Shown: positions 54,730-63,726 of the stretch, one piece after another | How the letters are laid out: every line of letters begins with the position of its first letter | How positions within the stretch are numbered: the stretch's first letter is position 1 | Assembly: GCF_015209965.1 (NCBI RefSeq) | Contig: NZ_MU158691.1 | Coordinates: forward strand, 380,041-444,040 | Source of the DNA: Sphingobacterium pedocola | GTDB taxonomy: Bacteria > Bacteroidota > Bacteroidia > Sphingobacteriales > Sphingobacteriaceae | Direction of reading: 5' to 3' | Length of the DNA: 64,000 bases | Position numbers and translations under genes: made by a program | Notes under the pieces: model-generated | Seen by the model: the letters and a program-made list of their open reading frames with translations, nothing else | What the model was told of the DNA's origin: nothing | Database searches by the model: none

Positions 54730-57700
54730 TTAATGTGCGCTTAGGCTCTTTTTCTTTTCTTCGTCAAAATTAGCTTCTAACTCGGCTAATTTTTTCTTTC
54801 CGTAGGCCAGTCTAGTGATGACCACAAAAAGAACAGGTACGAAGAAAATAGCTAAGAATGTAGCGGCAGTCATACCACCGAATACTGTCCACCCAATAGT
54901 TTGACGCGATACAGCACCAGCGCCAGTTGAAAGCATCAAAGGAATGATACCTAATATGAATGCCAAAGATGTCATGATGATAGGTCTAAGCCGTAGTTTA
55001 ACAGCATCGAGGGTAGCATCAATAAGGTTCATACCGATATCCACTCTTTCTTTAGCAAATTCGACGATTAAAATGGCATTTTTGGCTGCTAAACCGATGA
55101 TAGTGACCAAACCAATTTGTGCGAATATATTATTATCAAGCTGCGGTAATAACGTTAACGCCAAAATGGCGCCAAATACACCCAAAGGCACAGATAACAG
55201 AATGGAAAACGGTACCGACCAACTTTCGTACAAGGATGCCAAAAGCAAGAATACAAATAAAATACACAATGCAAATATCTGTATTGTCTTCGATCCAGAT
55301 TGCTTTTCCTGCAACGATAACCCGGAAAACTGATAATCATATCCATCCGGTAAATTTTCTGCCGCAACTTCTTCTAAGGCTTTCAGTGCATCTCCCGAGC
55401 TATAACCCGGAGCAGCACTTCCGCTAATCTCAATACTACGGAAAATATTGTAGTGATTGATAATCGATGGCATAGTGACAAGTTCATAGCTTACCAAAGA
55501 TCCCATAGGAACAGGATTACCCTGTACGTTATTTACGTAGAGCTTATTGATGTCGTCTATATTCATACGGTACTGTACGTCCGCTTGCGTTACTACACGG
55601 AAGTTACGTCCGTATTTGGTGAAATCATTGACATAGCTACTTCCTAAATAGGAGGATATGGTAGCATAAATACTGGAGATAGGCACACCCATACGTTTGG
55701 CCTGTTCTCGGTTGACTTCTAATTTGTAGTTAGGGGAGTTAGAGTTAAATAGGGTATATGCCATCCCTAGTTCGGGGCGCTGATTGGCTGCCATTAGGAA
55801 TTTACCAACGGTGGCTTCGAATTCTTTGATATCTACGGTTTGTAAATCTTGCAGTAACATTGAGAAACCACCAGAAGTACCTAGACCGGGAATGGCGGGA
55901 GGTGTTACCGCTAGAATACGCGCTTTAGGATATTGACTAAATTTACCCATGATCGCTCCGGTAATTTCACCGGCAGTACGTTTACGTTCGTTCCAATGTT
56001 TTAGTGAAACGAATAGGGTCGCACCGTTAGGCTTGAAAGCACGGTTTAGAATATTAATACCTGATATTGCAGTGATGTAATTTATTTCAGGAAAATCTTT
56101 TCGAAGTTCTGTTTCGAGCTCAGTCAACACCGAGTCGGTCCGGCTAGAGGATGATCCTTCCGGTAATGTGACGCCTGCGAAAAACATTCCTCCATCCTCA
56201 GATGGAATAAAACCTGTGGGTTTGATCTGAAACATCCAACCGGTACCTATAAAAATACATAAAAGAAGAATAAGCGCAAGGGGAGCAGCTTTGATCGCTT
56301 TCTTAACACCTTTGGAATATCTGTACGTGACCTTATCAAACCAAAGGTTAAATTTGTAGAAAAACTTATTCAATCCCCTGGATTCCTTTTTTACGCTGGT
56401 CGGTTTCAATAGCAAAGAACATAGTGCCGGCGTTAATGAAAGGGCGATAAAGGCTGACAACATCACAGAAACGGCAATGGTAATTGCAAATTGCTGATAC
56501 AACTGACCGACCATGCCCGGTATAAAACCAACCGGTACAAATACGGCTGCCAGTATTAAGGCGATGGCAATAACGGGAGCCGTAATGTCTTTCATCGCCC
56601 GTACTGTAGCTTCCTTAGCACTCAGCTTATAGTGATCTATATAATGCTGAACAGCCTCCACGACGACAATGGCATCATCCACTACAATACCAATAGCTAA
56701 TACGAAGGCCAGCATGGTTAGGTTATTGATGGAGAAACCAAATAAAGTAAAGAAAATGAAGGTACCGACTATGGATACGGGTATAGCCAATACAGGGATA
56801 AGTGTTGCTCGCCAGCTTTGTAGGAAGAAAAATACAACTATGGTAACGAGAATAAGAGCTTCGATCAACGTGTGTATCACCGACTCGATAGATGCATTGA
56901 CGACAGATACGGTTTCATATCCGACGACGTATTCAACATCCTGTGGAAACGACTCTTGTAATTTGTCGAGGGTCGCATAGATGCCTTCTGCTGTTTGTAC
57001 TGCATTACCCCCTGGTGTCTGATTGATCATCATACCAGTAGAGGTCATGCCGTTTACTTTTGTACTGGTTCCGTAACTAAATTGACCTAATTCGACGCGG
57101 GCTACGTCTTTTAACAATACAATGGAGCCATCTATGTTGGTTTTTACCACGATATTTTCAAAATCGTCTACATCGGATAGGTCGCTATCGGTGATTACCG
57201 GATATTCGAATACGGTACTGGATTCCTGTGGCCGTCCACCAACACTACCGCCCGGTACACGTATATTTTGCTCGCCAATTGCTGTGGAGATATCCGCAGG
57301 GGACATATTCAGATTTGCCAATTTGTTGGCATCAAGCCATACACGCATAGAGAAGGGTTGTCCAAATGCTGTTACATCTCCTACACCCGTTACGCGCATT
57401 AAGGCGTCTTTCACGTAAAGGTTGGCATAATTAGAAAGAAATTTATCATCGCGCGTGCCTTTGGGCGACACCAAAGAGACGAGCATTAAAATGTCTGTAT
57501 TAGCCTTACGTGTTGTAACGCCTAACCGGCGCACCGCTTCGGGTAAAGATGGTTCGGCAATACCTACACGATTTTGTACGTCTAAGGTGGCAATGTCTAT
57601 ATCTGTTCCTACTTCAAAGGTCACCGTAATTTGTGATTGACCATTGGATGTACTATTGGACGACATGTAGATCATGCCGGGTGTACCGTTGATCTGACTC

Positions 57701-57900
57701 TCTATGGGCGTAGTAACAGTCTGCTCGACAGTCTGCGCATCGGCACCTGTATAGTTTGCCGTTACGGTTACCGTGGGAGGGGCGATAGATGGATATTGAC
57801 TAATCGGCAGCGTCGTAATGGATATCAATCCGAGCACGGAGATCAGGATAGATATCACGATCGCTGTGACCGGTCTTCTTATGAATACTTCTGAAATCAT
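54730..57900 (-). CDS. RND efflux pump inner-membrane transporter (HAE1/AcrB type)
   Basis: 1056 residues, twelve membrane helices, two large periplasmic loops. Starts MISEVFIRRPVTAIVISILI, has proton-relay Asp pair in GIVVDDAIVVVEA and the TM10 Lys region, and AcrB-like VGPATVTVTANYTGA-type porter sequence. Trimeric proton-driven drug exporter. Third of three structural genes: tolC-like (60421), membrane fusion protein (59050), this gene. The C-terminal tail (LAELEANFDEEKKK) is charged. Substrate range unknown. Confidence 0.96.
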   Translation of the reverse strand: MISEVFIRRPVTAIVISILISVLGLISITTLPISQYPSIAPPTVTVTANYTGADAQTVEQTVTTPIESQINGTPGMIYMSSNSTSNGQSQITVTFEVGTDIDIATLDVQNRVGIAEPSLPEAVRRLGVTTRKANTDILMLVSLVSPKGTRDDKFLSNYANLYVKDALMRVTGVGDVTAFGQPFSMRVWLDANKLANLNMSPADISTAIGEQNIRVPGGSVGGRPQESSTVFEYPVITDSDLSDVDDFENIVVKTNIDGSIVLLKDVARVELGQFSYGTSTKVNGMTSTGMMINQTPGGNAVQTAEGIYATLDKLQESFPQDVEYVVGYETVSVVNASIESVIHTLIEALILVTIVVFFFLQSWRATLIPVLAIPVSIVGTFIFFTLFGFSINNLTMLAFVLAIGIVVDDAIVVVEAVQHYIDHYKLSAKEATVRAMKDITAPVIAIALILAAVFVPVGFIPGMVGQLYQQFAITIAVSVMLSAFIALSLTPALCSLLLKPTSVKKESRGLNKFFYKFNLWFDKVTYRYSKGVKKAIKAAPLALILLLCIFIGTGWMFQIKPTGFIPSEDGGMFFAGVTLPEGSSSSRTDSVLTELETELRKDFPEINYITAISGINILNRAFKPNGATLFVSLKHWNERKRTAGEITGAIMGKFSQYPKARILAVTPPAIPGLGTSGGFSMLLQDLQTVDIKEFEATVGKFLMAANQRPELGMAYTLFNSNSPNYKLEVNREQAKRMGVPISSIYATISSYLGSSYVNDFTKYGRNFRVVTQADVQYRMNIDDINKLYVNNVQGNPVPMGSLVSYELVTMPSIINHYNIFRSIEISGSAAPGYSSGDALKALEEVAAENLPDGYDYQFSGLSLQEKQSGSKTIQIFALCILFVFLLLASLYESWSVPFSILLSVPLGVFGAILALTLLPQLDNNIFAQIGLVTIIGLAAKNAILIVEFAKERVDIGMNLIDATLDAVKLRLRPIIMTSLAFILGIIPLMLSTGAGAVSRQTIGWTVFGGMTAATFLAIFFVPVLFVVITRLAYGKKKLAELEANFDEEKKKSLSAH

Positions 57901-57928
57901 TATTTTTTAATTTGGATGCTAGCAAATA

Positions 57929-59050
57929 CTATTTTTTGTTTTCTGTATTGTCTGTTATTTTAGCGCCAGGTCTTAGCGTTGTAGTGCCATCTACTACGAT
58001 CTTTTGGCCTATTTCTAAGCCTTGCGTGATAACCACTTTTTCGCCTATTTTGTTACCTAACACGACTTGTTTAAGTTCTACTTTACTACTGTCGTTTACG
58101 GTGTACACGTTGAAAGTACCCAACTGTTCAAAAATAGCTTTATACGGAATTACAAGCTCTTCAGTTACAGACCGGCTTTGTACATTAAGGGTTGCATTCA
58201 TACCCGCACGTAATAAATTATTGCCATTTGCAAAGGAAGCTCTTACTTTTAACGTTCCGGTTTGACTATCCACGGCCCGATCAATAGTCGAGATTTTTCC
58301 TGGAGAGTCGTATTTCGTTCCGTCGGGTAGGGTGACGTATATTTCCGTATTTGCGCTGCCTGTTTGCAGTTTGGTGAATTCGGTAATATCTTTCTCACTG
58401 ATCGGAAATTCTACCGCTATCGGATTAGTCGAACTAATGGTATTCAGCAAGGTTGTTCCCGCACTGACCAACGCACCGTTACGTACCTGAGAAATACCAA
58501 CGCTACCTGAGAAAGGCGCTATAATAACCGAACGTTGCAAATTGGTACGTGCTGTGGTTAGTGCCGCTTCGGCAGCTTGTACCTGTGCTTTCTGGTTGTT
58601 AACGTCGGTGAAGGCGTAGTCCAAAGTTTGTTTTGCAATAGCATCTTGATCGGACAAGGTCTGATAACGTTGCAAATCCTTCTGTACTCTTTCGAGATTA
58701 GCCTTAGCTATCTCCAGATTCGCTTTGGCTTGATCCACAGCGGCTTGATAACGCACACGATCGATTTCGTATAATCGTTGTCCTTTATTTACGTATGATC
58801 CATCACTTACGTAAATATTGGTGATATAACCCGTTACTTCTGCGCGGATTTCCGTTTCCTGCAAAGGCACTACATTGGCCGGATAATTACGTGTACCGGA
58901 GACGATTTCTTTTTGGACAACCGCAGTACTTACAGGCACAGCCATCTCTCCTTGCTGTGTTGGCGTACCTTTTTGTTCATTGGATCCACAAGATTGCCAA
59001 AGTAATCCTGAACTAATAAGTAAAGACGTAAATAATAGATTCTTATTCAT
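57929..59050 (-). CDS. RND efflux membrane fusion protein (AcrA/MexA type)
   Basis: 373 residues, a lipoprotein with lipobox Cys21 (LLWQSC) after a signal peptide. Lipoyl halves flank an alpha-hairpin (about 95-160, EIAKANLERVQKDLQRY), then the beta-barrel and membrane-proximal domains (RSVTEELVIPYKAIFEQLG). Links the RND pump and outer-membrane channel. 28 bases separate it from the pump gene. Confidence 0.95.
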   Translation of the reverse strand: MNKNLLFTSLLISSGLLWQSCGSNEQKGTPTQQGEMAVPVSTAVVQKEIVSGTRNYPANVVPLQETEIRAEVTGYITNIYVSDGSYVNKGQRLYEIDRVRYQAAVDQAKANLEIAKANLERVQKDLQRYQTLSDQDAIAKQTLDYAFTDVNNQKAQVQAAEAALTTARTNLQRSVIIAPFSGSVGISQVRNGALVSAGTTLLNTISSTNPIAVEFPISEKDITEFTKLQTGSANTEIYVTLPDGTKYDSPGKISTIDRAVDSQTGTLKVRASFANGNNLLRAGMNATLNVQSRSVTEELVIPYKAIFEQLGTFNVYTVNDSSKVELKQVVLGNKIGEKVVITQGLEIGQKIVVDGTTTLRPGAKITDNTENKK

Positions 59051-59083
59051 TGTATGGTGTATTTCTTGTTGAGGTTTAACGTT

Positions 59084-60421
59084 TTAATTTATTGTATTAA
59101 CAGTGCCTAATGCTTTTTGGATATCCAGTTTGCTGGATAGCACAGCATACAGCACATTGAGGTAATTTAATTGTGCAGTCTTTAAATCCGTTTCTGCTGT
59201 CATAAGTTCAAGATAAGTCTTTACTCCTGCATCATACTGTAATTTGATGGTATTGTACACTTCTTCGGAGAGGTCCATATTTTCTCTTGCATTGCGCCAC
59301 TCGTTCATATTGGCTCTGTAAGACGCCATGGCGGCAGAGTATTCTGTGCTGATCTGGTTCTCTAAATTTTCCATATCTAGCTTTAGACGCTCTTCCTGTA
59401 ATTGAGATTTTTTAATTTCCTGTACACGTTTGGTTCCTTGAAAAATAGGGATCGTTAAATTTAATCCTATGGTCGAAGCAGGAAAATTGTTAGAGTACAA
59501 ATTGGTGAAACCATCATTACGGTAATTTAATCCATAGTTGCCATATGCACTCAAACGTGGTAAATAATTCCATTTTTGATATTGTGTATTTAATCGTTGG
59601 ATTTCCTGAAGGGTTTGTAATTGTTGGAATTCCACACGCTTAGCTACCTGGAGCAATTCTGTCGTATCCAATAGGATATTGGATTCCATATTCTGATTGG
59701 TAAAAGAGAGCGTGATTTGCTCATCTTGCGGCATGCTGAGCAACAATTTTATGTAGTCGTATTTATACTTACGCATTTCCTTGGCGGATTTTAATTCAGC
59801 ATTGGCATTGTTAAGGGAAATCTGTGCTCGTTTGAAATCAGTTTTATCGACTAATCCCGTTTCATAACGCGCCTTTGCTTCGCTATATTGCCGCTGTAAG
59901 CGGAGGATATTTTCGTCAATAATGTTAATCTGCTCCTCGCTGGTCAGAATATCATAATAAGCTTTACTGATATCTACAACAGTGTTAATTTTAGTGTCTT
60001 CTACATTGAGGTTATTCTGCTGACGGACATAACGTGCAGCCTTTGATGCCTGAAACAGTTCCGGACTCAAAATTGCTTGATCAGCCTGGAAAGTTAAAGC
60101 ACTGTTGTTGGCCTGTCCCATACGAATATTCTGCCCCCCGATATTGGCGATAGGTACTATAATGTTATGGCTTAAACTACCCGTAGCACTGATTTGAGGA
60201 AACCAACCTGAGAGAGCGGACGCGATTTCTCTTTCTCCAATTTCTTGATCAATTCCAGCTTGCTTTAATTCGATTTTATTGCGCAGTGCGTAGTCGATAA
60301 GTTCGTCTAAGCTAGCATTGCTGTTCAACCCATTTTGCTGTGCGGTCTGGCTATGTACTCCGGTGGTGGTAGCTACTGCTAAAAATACAAAAGCAATTAG
60401 AGGCTTAAAGTTAAAATTCAT
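59084..60421 (-). CDS. TolC/OprM-type outer-membrane efflux channel
   Basis: 445 residues with a signal peptide (to about 23, VHSQ) and two OEP repeats of long alpha helices (KAAYVRQQNN, ETGLVDKTDFKRAQISLNNANAEL; then QEERLKLDMENLENQIS, YDAGVKTYLELMTAETDL). No lipobox is present, unlike OprM. Forms the exit duct of the tripartite pump, first structural gene of the operon. Confidence 0.95.
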   Translation of the reverse strand: MNFNFKPLIAFVFLAVATTTGVHSQTAQQNGLNSNASLDELIDYALRNKIELKQAGIDQEIGEREIASALSGWFPQISATGSLSHNIIVPIANIGGQNIRMGQANNSALTFQADQAILSPELFQASKAARYVRQQNNLNVEDTKINTVVDISKAYYDILTSEEQINIIDENILRLQRQYSEAKARYETGLVDKTDFKRAQISLNNANAELKSAKEMRKYKYDYIKLLLSMPQDEQITLSFTNQNMESNILLDTTELLQVAKRVEFQQLQTLQEIQRLNTQYQKWNYLPRLSAYGNYGLNYRNDGFTNLYSNNFPASTIGLNLTIPIFQGTKRVQEIKKSQLQEERLKLDMENLENQISTEYSAAMASYRANMNEWRNARENMDLSEEVYNTIKLQYDAGVKTYLELMTAETDLKTAQLNYLNVLYAVLSSKLDIQKALGTVNTIN

Positions 60422-60448
60422 ATATATATAATGTGTTTTTAAGTTATC

Positions 60449-60471
60449 ATTGCCTGCCTACCGCAGGCAAT
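60449..60471 (-). promoter_or_regulatory. Inverted repeat between tetR and the efflux operon
   Basis: ATTGCCTGC, spacer of 5, GCAGGCAAT, upstream of the TolC-like gene by 28 bases. It lacks a T tract, so it is more likely a regulator site or RNA hairpin than a terminator. Possible TetR operator, unproven. Confidence 0.5.
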
Positions 60472-60596
60472 ATTGTCATGTTTTGTCCGTTTTTTTTATG
60501 CACTCAGGTTACTGCGTGATCATGTGTTGATAGTTGTCTGTTTTAATTTGCATCAATGAACTCTTTACATTCCGCTTTGGAGACTTGAACATTCAA

Positions 60597-61181
60597 TTAA
60601 TCCTGTTGTTTTACACCGTTCCAAATTATTTCTATCATTTCATTTAAATTATCGTCTGTAAATTCTAAAGGGCCATAGATGATTTTTTTTGCAAACGAGG
60701 TTGCAACTCCTAAACATGAAGAGGTTAAGATATGGATGTTAATGGAGCGTAATTCCGCCATACGCATACCCTCGTATAAAAAGGCCATAATATTATTTTC
60801 CTCATTCAATTGTTTTTCCCATGAATTTTTTGACATCTCTAAGTAAGGCGAATTATGAAATTGCTCCATAAAACTAAACATGTCTGTATTTTCGAGGTAG
60901 AAGACACAAAACTTCTGCATTACAATAAAAAAGCGGGATTTGTAGCTGAGACTGGAATCCCATTCCGCAAATATGTATGCATTTATTTTTCGTTTACAGT
61001 AGCAAAACAATTCGATAATCAATTTGTCTTTCGAGGGAAAATAATGATATATCGTACCAATAGCTACATCGGACTTTTTTGCGATTTGGCTCATCGGTGT
61101 TCCATGGAAACCATTTTCACAGATTAACTCCAATGTGCTTTTAAATATAACCTCTATTTTTTCTGTCAATTGAACGTTCAT
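60597..61181 (-). CDS. TetR-family repressor of the efflux operon
   Basis: 194 residues. N-terminal HTH (about 22-45, GFHGTPMSQIAKKSDVAIGTIYHYFPSKDKL) and a helical ligand-binding domain. It precedes the efflux genes in the same direction with 175 bases between, and is likely to control them and itself. Its -7 box lies eight bases before the ATG and contains a TTAC-N4-GTAA palindrome. Confidence 0.94.
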   Translation of the reverse strand: MNVQLTEKIEVIFKSTLELICENGFHGTPMSQIAKKSDVAIGTIYHYFPSKDKLIIELFCYCKRKINAYIFAEWDSSLSYKSRFFIVMQKFCVFYLENTDMFSFMEQFHNSPYLEMSKNSWEKQLNEENNIMAFLYEGMRMAELRSINIHILTSSCLGVATSFAKKIIYGPLEFTDDNLNEMIEIIWNGVKQQD

Positions 61182-61186
61182 TCGGT

Positions 61187-61198
61187 TACAAAAGTAAT
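61187..61198 (-). promoter_or_regulatory. tetR -7 box overlapping a palindrome (candidate operator)
   Basis: TTACTTTTGTAA on the minus strand: a perfect TTAC-N4-GTAA dyad (central AAAA/TTTT) that coincides with the box TACTTTTG (61196-61189) next to the ATG at 61181. A TetR dimer here would block its own promoter. Confidence 0.5.
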
Positions 61199-61333
61199 TA
61201 TCTTAAATTGTTTTTAATGTCAAATTATTGTTATATAATAAACGATTTTTAAACGATCAATAATTAGAGACGCTGTCTACAGGGAATACAGTAAAATCTT
61301 GTGTTAATAAATTGTTAAGTTTTATGAAAAGGC

Positions 61334-61364
61334 TTGACGGGTGTATTTTTTACACTTATCTTTG
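61334..61364 (+). promoter_or_regulatory. Promoter of small RNA copy B
   Basis: TTG (61334-61336), 20 bases, TATCTTTG (61357-61364). The final 14 bases (61351-61364) are identical to copy A. Confidence 0.78.
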
Positions 61365-61368
61365 TGGT

Positions 61369-61437
61369 ATCATAATTTAGGTTTATAATTGGTTAGTAAA
61401 GGTTTTCATTCTCCCCGTTTGAAAACCTTTTTTATTT
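61369..61437 (+). ncRNA. Candidate small RNA, copy B
   Basis: Identical to copy A (minus strand, 8252-8191) over 61369-61430, then its own T-rich tail. The only difference inside the promoter-RNA unit is four bases between the -7 box and the predicted start (TGGT here, CATC in A). Ends in the same 11-bp terminator hairpin and C-rich loop. It lies between divergent tetR and convergent cytochrome c genes. No ORF of note inside; a regulatory RNA is the favoured reading, mechanism unknown. Confidence 0.72.
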
Positions 61438-61516
61438 TAAAGACGCCTGTGTATATTCCGTAGACACCGAGAACTTTCGCATAACTGTTGCAGTTACTAG
61501 CTAATCACGTAAGTTA

Positions 61517-61954
61517 TTATATATCGCAGCGCTTCAACGCTTGTTTTACTTCTTCGTGGTGATAAATACTATCACCCTTACCGAAATTAGTCGTGATATA
61601 AGTGAGTATATAAGCAATATCTAGCTCAGTTAATTTTGGATTTGCCGGCATTTGATTTTTGTAAGTTTTTCCGTGGACGAGAATACTTTCCTTCATGCCA
61701 TAACGTACAATGCAGCTTAGTTTTGCGCGATTTTGCTCGAAGAATTCATGGTCAGTAAGGGGAGGATAGAGTTGTGCCAGGCCTTCGCCTTTGGTACCAT
61801 GGCAATTTTGGCAATGACTCACATACAGCTTTTTTCCATTGACAGCATATTGAGCAGTCTGGATACTGATATTCGATTGGCATGATGATAAATACAGAAG
61901 AAGTATTACCAACATGCCAATAAATGTTAAAATGATCTTATGCGAACTATTCAT
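61517..61954 (-). CDS. Monoheme c-type cytochrome lipoprotein
   Basis: 145 residues: signal peptide with lipobox Cys25 (LYLSSC), heme motif Cys48-x2-Cys51-His52 (HCQNCHG), and axial Met in NQMPANP (about 102). Membrane-anchored periplasmic electron carrier. Its ATG lies within the 3' end of the SCO-family gene (8-base overlap), so the two are coupled. Confidence 0.93.
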   Translation of the reverse strand: MNSSHKIILTFIGMLVILLLYLSSCQSNISIQTAQYAVNGKKLYVSHCQNCHGTKGEGLAQLYPPLTDHEFFEQNRAKLSCIVRYGMKESILVHGKTYKNQMPANPKLTELDIAYILTYITTNFGKGDSIYHHEEVKQALKRCDI

Positions 61955-62582
61955 ACACCTTCAGAAGGATATCGATGTCCTTTAGCAATTGTGAAACTTG
62001 TTCATCATTGGTACCCTCGTATGCACCACGTACATGTTTATTATGATCTACGAGTACCAGGTATCCGGAGTGGTCATATCCACCCGGTACGGTAGAATCT
62101 TCCTTTGTGTATACAAAATATTGATCAGCTAAGCTGTAGATATCTGCTTTGCTTCCTGTTACGAATTGCCATTGCTCGTTATCCACGCCCAGATTTGTTG
62201 CATATTCTTTTAAAACGTGTGGTTGATCATACTTAAAGTCGATACTGTGCGACAAAAACGAAATTCGCTCATCGTTTTTATATTTCTCGTATGCTTTTAG
62301 CAAATTGCGTTGCATGGTCGGACAAATGCTTGGGCAATGTGTAAAAAAGAAATTAGCGACATATATTTTTTGATCAAAATTTTTGTCGCTGATCAGCACA
62401 CTGTCCTGATTTAGCAGAGAGAACGCCGGAATACTATGGTAGATGGTATCTGTCACCGTCTTGCCGTCAACTTCTTTTTGTACGGCGTCCCGTTGTCCAA
62501 TAATGGGAAGGGTATTGGAATTTGACTGACAAGCCGTGAAAGCAATGCAGACCATCATTCCAATGAAAAATAATTTATGCAT
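61947..62582 (-). CDS. SCO1/SenC-family copper/redox protein
   Basis: 211-residue thioredoxin-fold lipoprotein (lipobox Cys18). Copper site Cys83-x3-Cys87 (HCPSICPTM) with the conserved His in YDHSGYLVLVD. Assists copper insertion into cytochrome oxidase or handles thiol stress. Neighbour of a cytochrome c gene, consistent with respiratory assembly. Confidence 0.95.
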   Translation of the reverse strand: MHKLFFIGMMVCIAFTACQSNSNTLPIIGQRDAVQKEVDGKTVTDTIYHSIPAFSLLNQDSVLISDKNFDQKIYVANFFFTHCPSICPTMQRNLLKAYEKYKNDERISFLSHSIDFKYDQPHVLKEYATNLGVDNEQWQFVTGSKADIYSLADQYFVYTKEDSTVPGGYDHSGYLVLVDHNKHVRGAYEGTNDEQVSQLLKDIDILLKVYE

Positions 62583-62588
62583 GGCTTT

Positions 62589-63020
62589 CTATTTGATGAC
62601 GGATAGTTTTTTACTGCTTTCGGTCGATACATCTTCAAATTGTTTTTTCATTGTGCGGATCTTTTCAACTTCTGCTTTTTGATAATCTATATCCGTACTA
62701 TCCGGATTATAATCTTTCATCCAGGTCATCATATTATCTGTTGCATCTTCAAGATTACTCTTTAATGTAGTTAATTCACCCTTCAATGCAGCGGTATCGA
62801 TTAGTGAGTTTGTCTTTTTTATCTCGGAAAGATTGGCCAATAGGGAGTCAATTTTCACCGTATTTCTATCGAACAATGCGATCTGAGGCATAATCTCATC
62901 ATGAATAGCGATAGCTTCTTCCGTTAATTTTTGATCGACTACTTTAGTTTTTGTAGAATTTTGCTGGCATGACGCCAATACTAAACTTGCTCCAAGAGCA
63001 ATAAAAAATGACTTTTTCAT
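62589..63020 (-). CDS. Small lipoprotein of unknown function
   Basis: 143 residues from ATG 63020 (MKKSFFIALGASLVLASCQQ), which gives a lipobox Cys18; the in-frame ATG at 63047 would disturb the signal. The mature part is a charged helical protein (coiled-coil-like around residues 60-130) with several Asp/Lys pairs. Six bases upstream of the SCO gene and probably in its operon. I do not recognise the family. Confidence 0.82.
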   Translation of the reverse strand: MKKSFFIALGASLVLASCQQNSTKTKVVDQKLTEEAIAIHDEIMPQIALFDRNTVKIDSLLANLSEIKKTNSLIDTAALKGELTTLKSNLEDATDNMMTWMKDYNPDSTDIDYQKAEVEKIRTMKKQFEDVSTESSKKLSVIK

Positions 63021-63143
63021 ATGTATATAATTTTCATGAGCTCCCAAGCTCGGTTGTATATTTTAACTATTTATATTTATTTGTGTGTGACTATTCCTGA
63101 TTCTTTTTTGAAATTGCGTGTATCAGAATAATTAATTGTCTTC

Positions 63144-63641
63144 CTAATGCGGTTGAGATAAATTTCGTTTTGGAATCGGGAAAGTTAAGTCTCTGATATA
63201 TATTTCATTATAGGATACTGCGATCAATGCACCATCAGTGTCATAGACATTGGTTTTAAAAGTTTTGACCACCTTACCACAATTTCGTATCGTCGTAAAC
63301 GCTTCTTTTATATCATTATCCGCTAAGCGGACTGAAAATCCCAAGTTCATTTTTCCGGGTTTTCGGTACTCTATTTTTGCGGATTTCAACCAAGCTACGG
63401 TCTTTTTGAGACCATTTGCCTGAAAAATCTGATCTAGCAGAATAGGATATAGCGGATCTAAAGCAGAAAAAATAGTGCCGCCAAAGACGGTGCGATTAGA
63501 GTTAATATTTAAAAAGCTTTTGTAAATCTTAACCTCTATGCCACGAAAGCCTTCTTCCACTTTCTTGATCCATATTCTCTGGAATAAAAAAGGAGGATAG
63601 GTTCTTAATATCCATTTAAGTGATGTGGGCGAAAATTTCAT
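63144..63641 (-). CDS. DUF4442 hotdog-fold protein (thioesterase-like)
   Basis: 165 residues: short N-terminal helix, then the hotdog core with SNRTVFGGTIFSALDPLYPILL (substrate-region helix) and strands ending AVSYNEIYIRDL. DUF4442 proteins resemble acyl-CoA thioesterases; activity unproven. The nearest gene (62589) is 120 bases away on the same strand. Confidence 0.85.
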   Translation of the reverse strand: MKFSPTSLKWILRTYPPFLFQRIWIKKVEEGFRGIEVKIYKSFLNINSNRTVFGGTIFSALDPLYPILLDQIFQANGLKKTVAWLKSAKIEYRKPGKMNLGFSVRLADNDIKEAFTTIRNCGKVVKTFKTNVYDTDGALIAVSYNEIYIRDLTFPIPKRNLSQPH

Positions 63642-63726
63642 GATACAAAAGTACGACTTTCAAAAGTTTTTAAGGAGAAGCTTTGCATTAATTAAAAATC
63701 TATCCTAAATTCATCCTTTTAATCAA

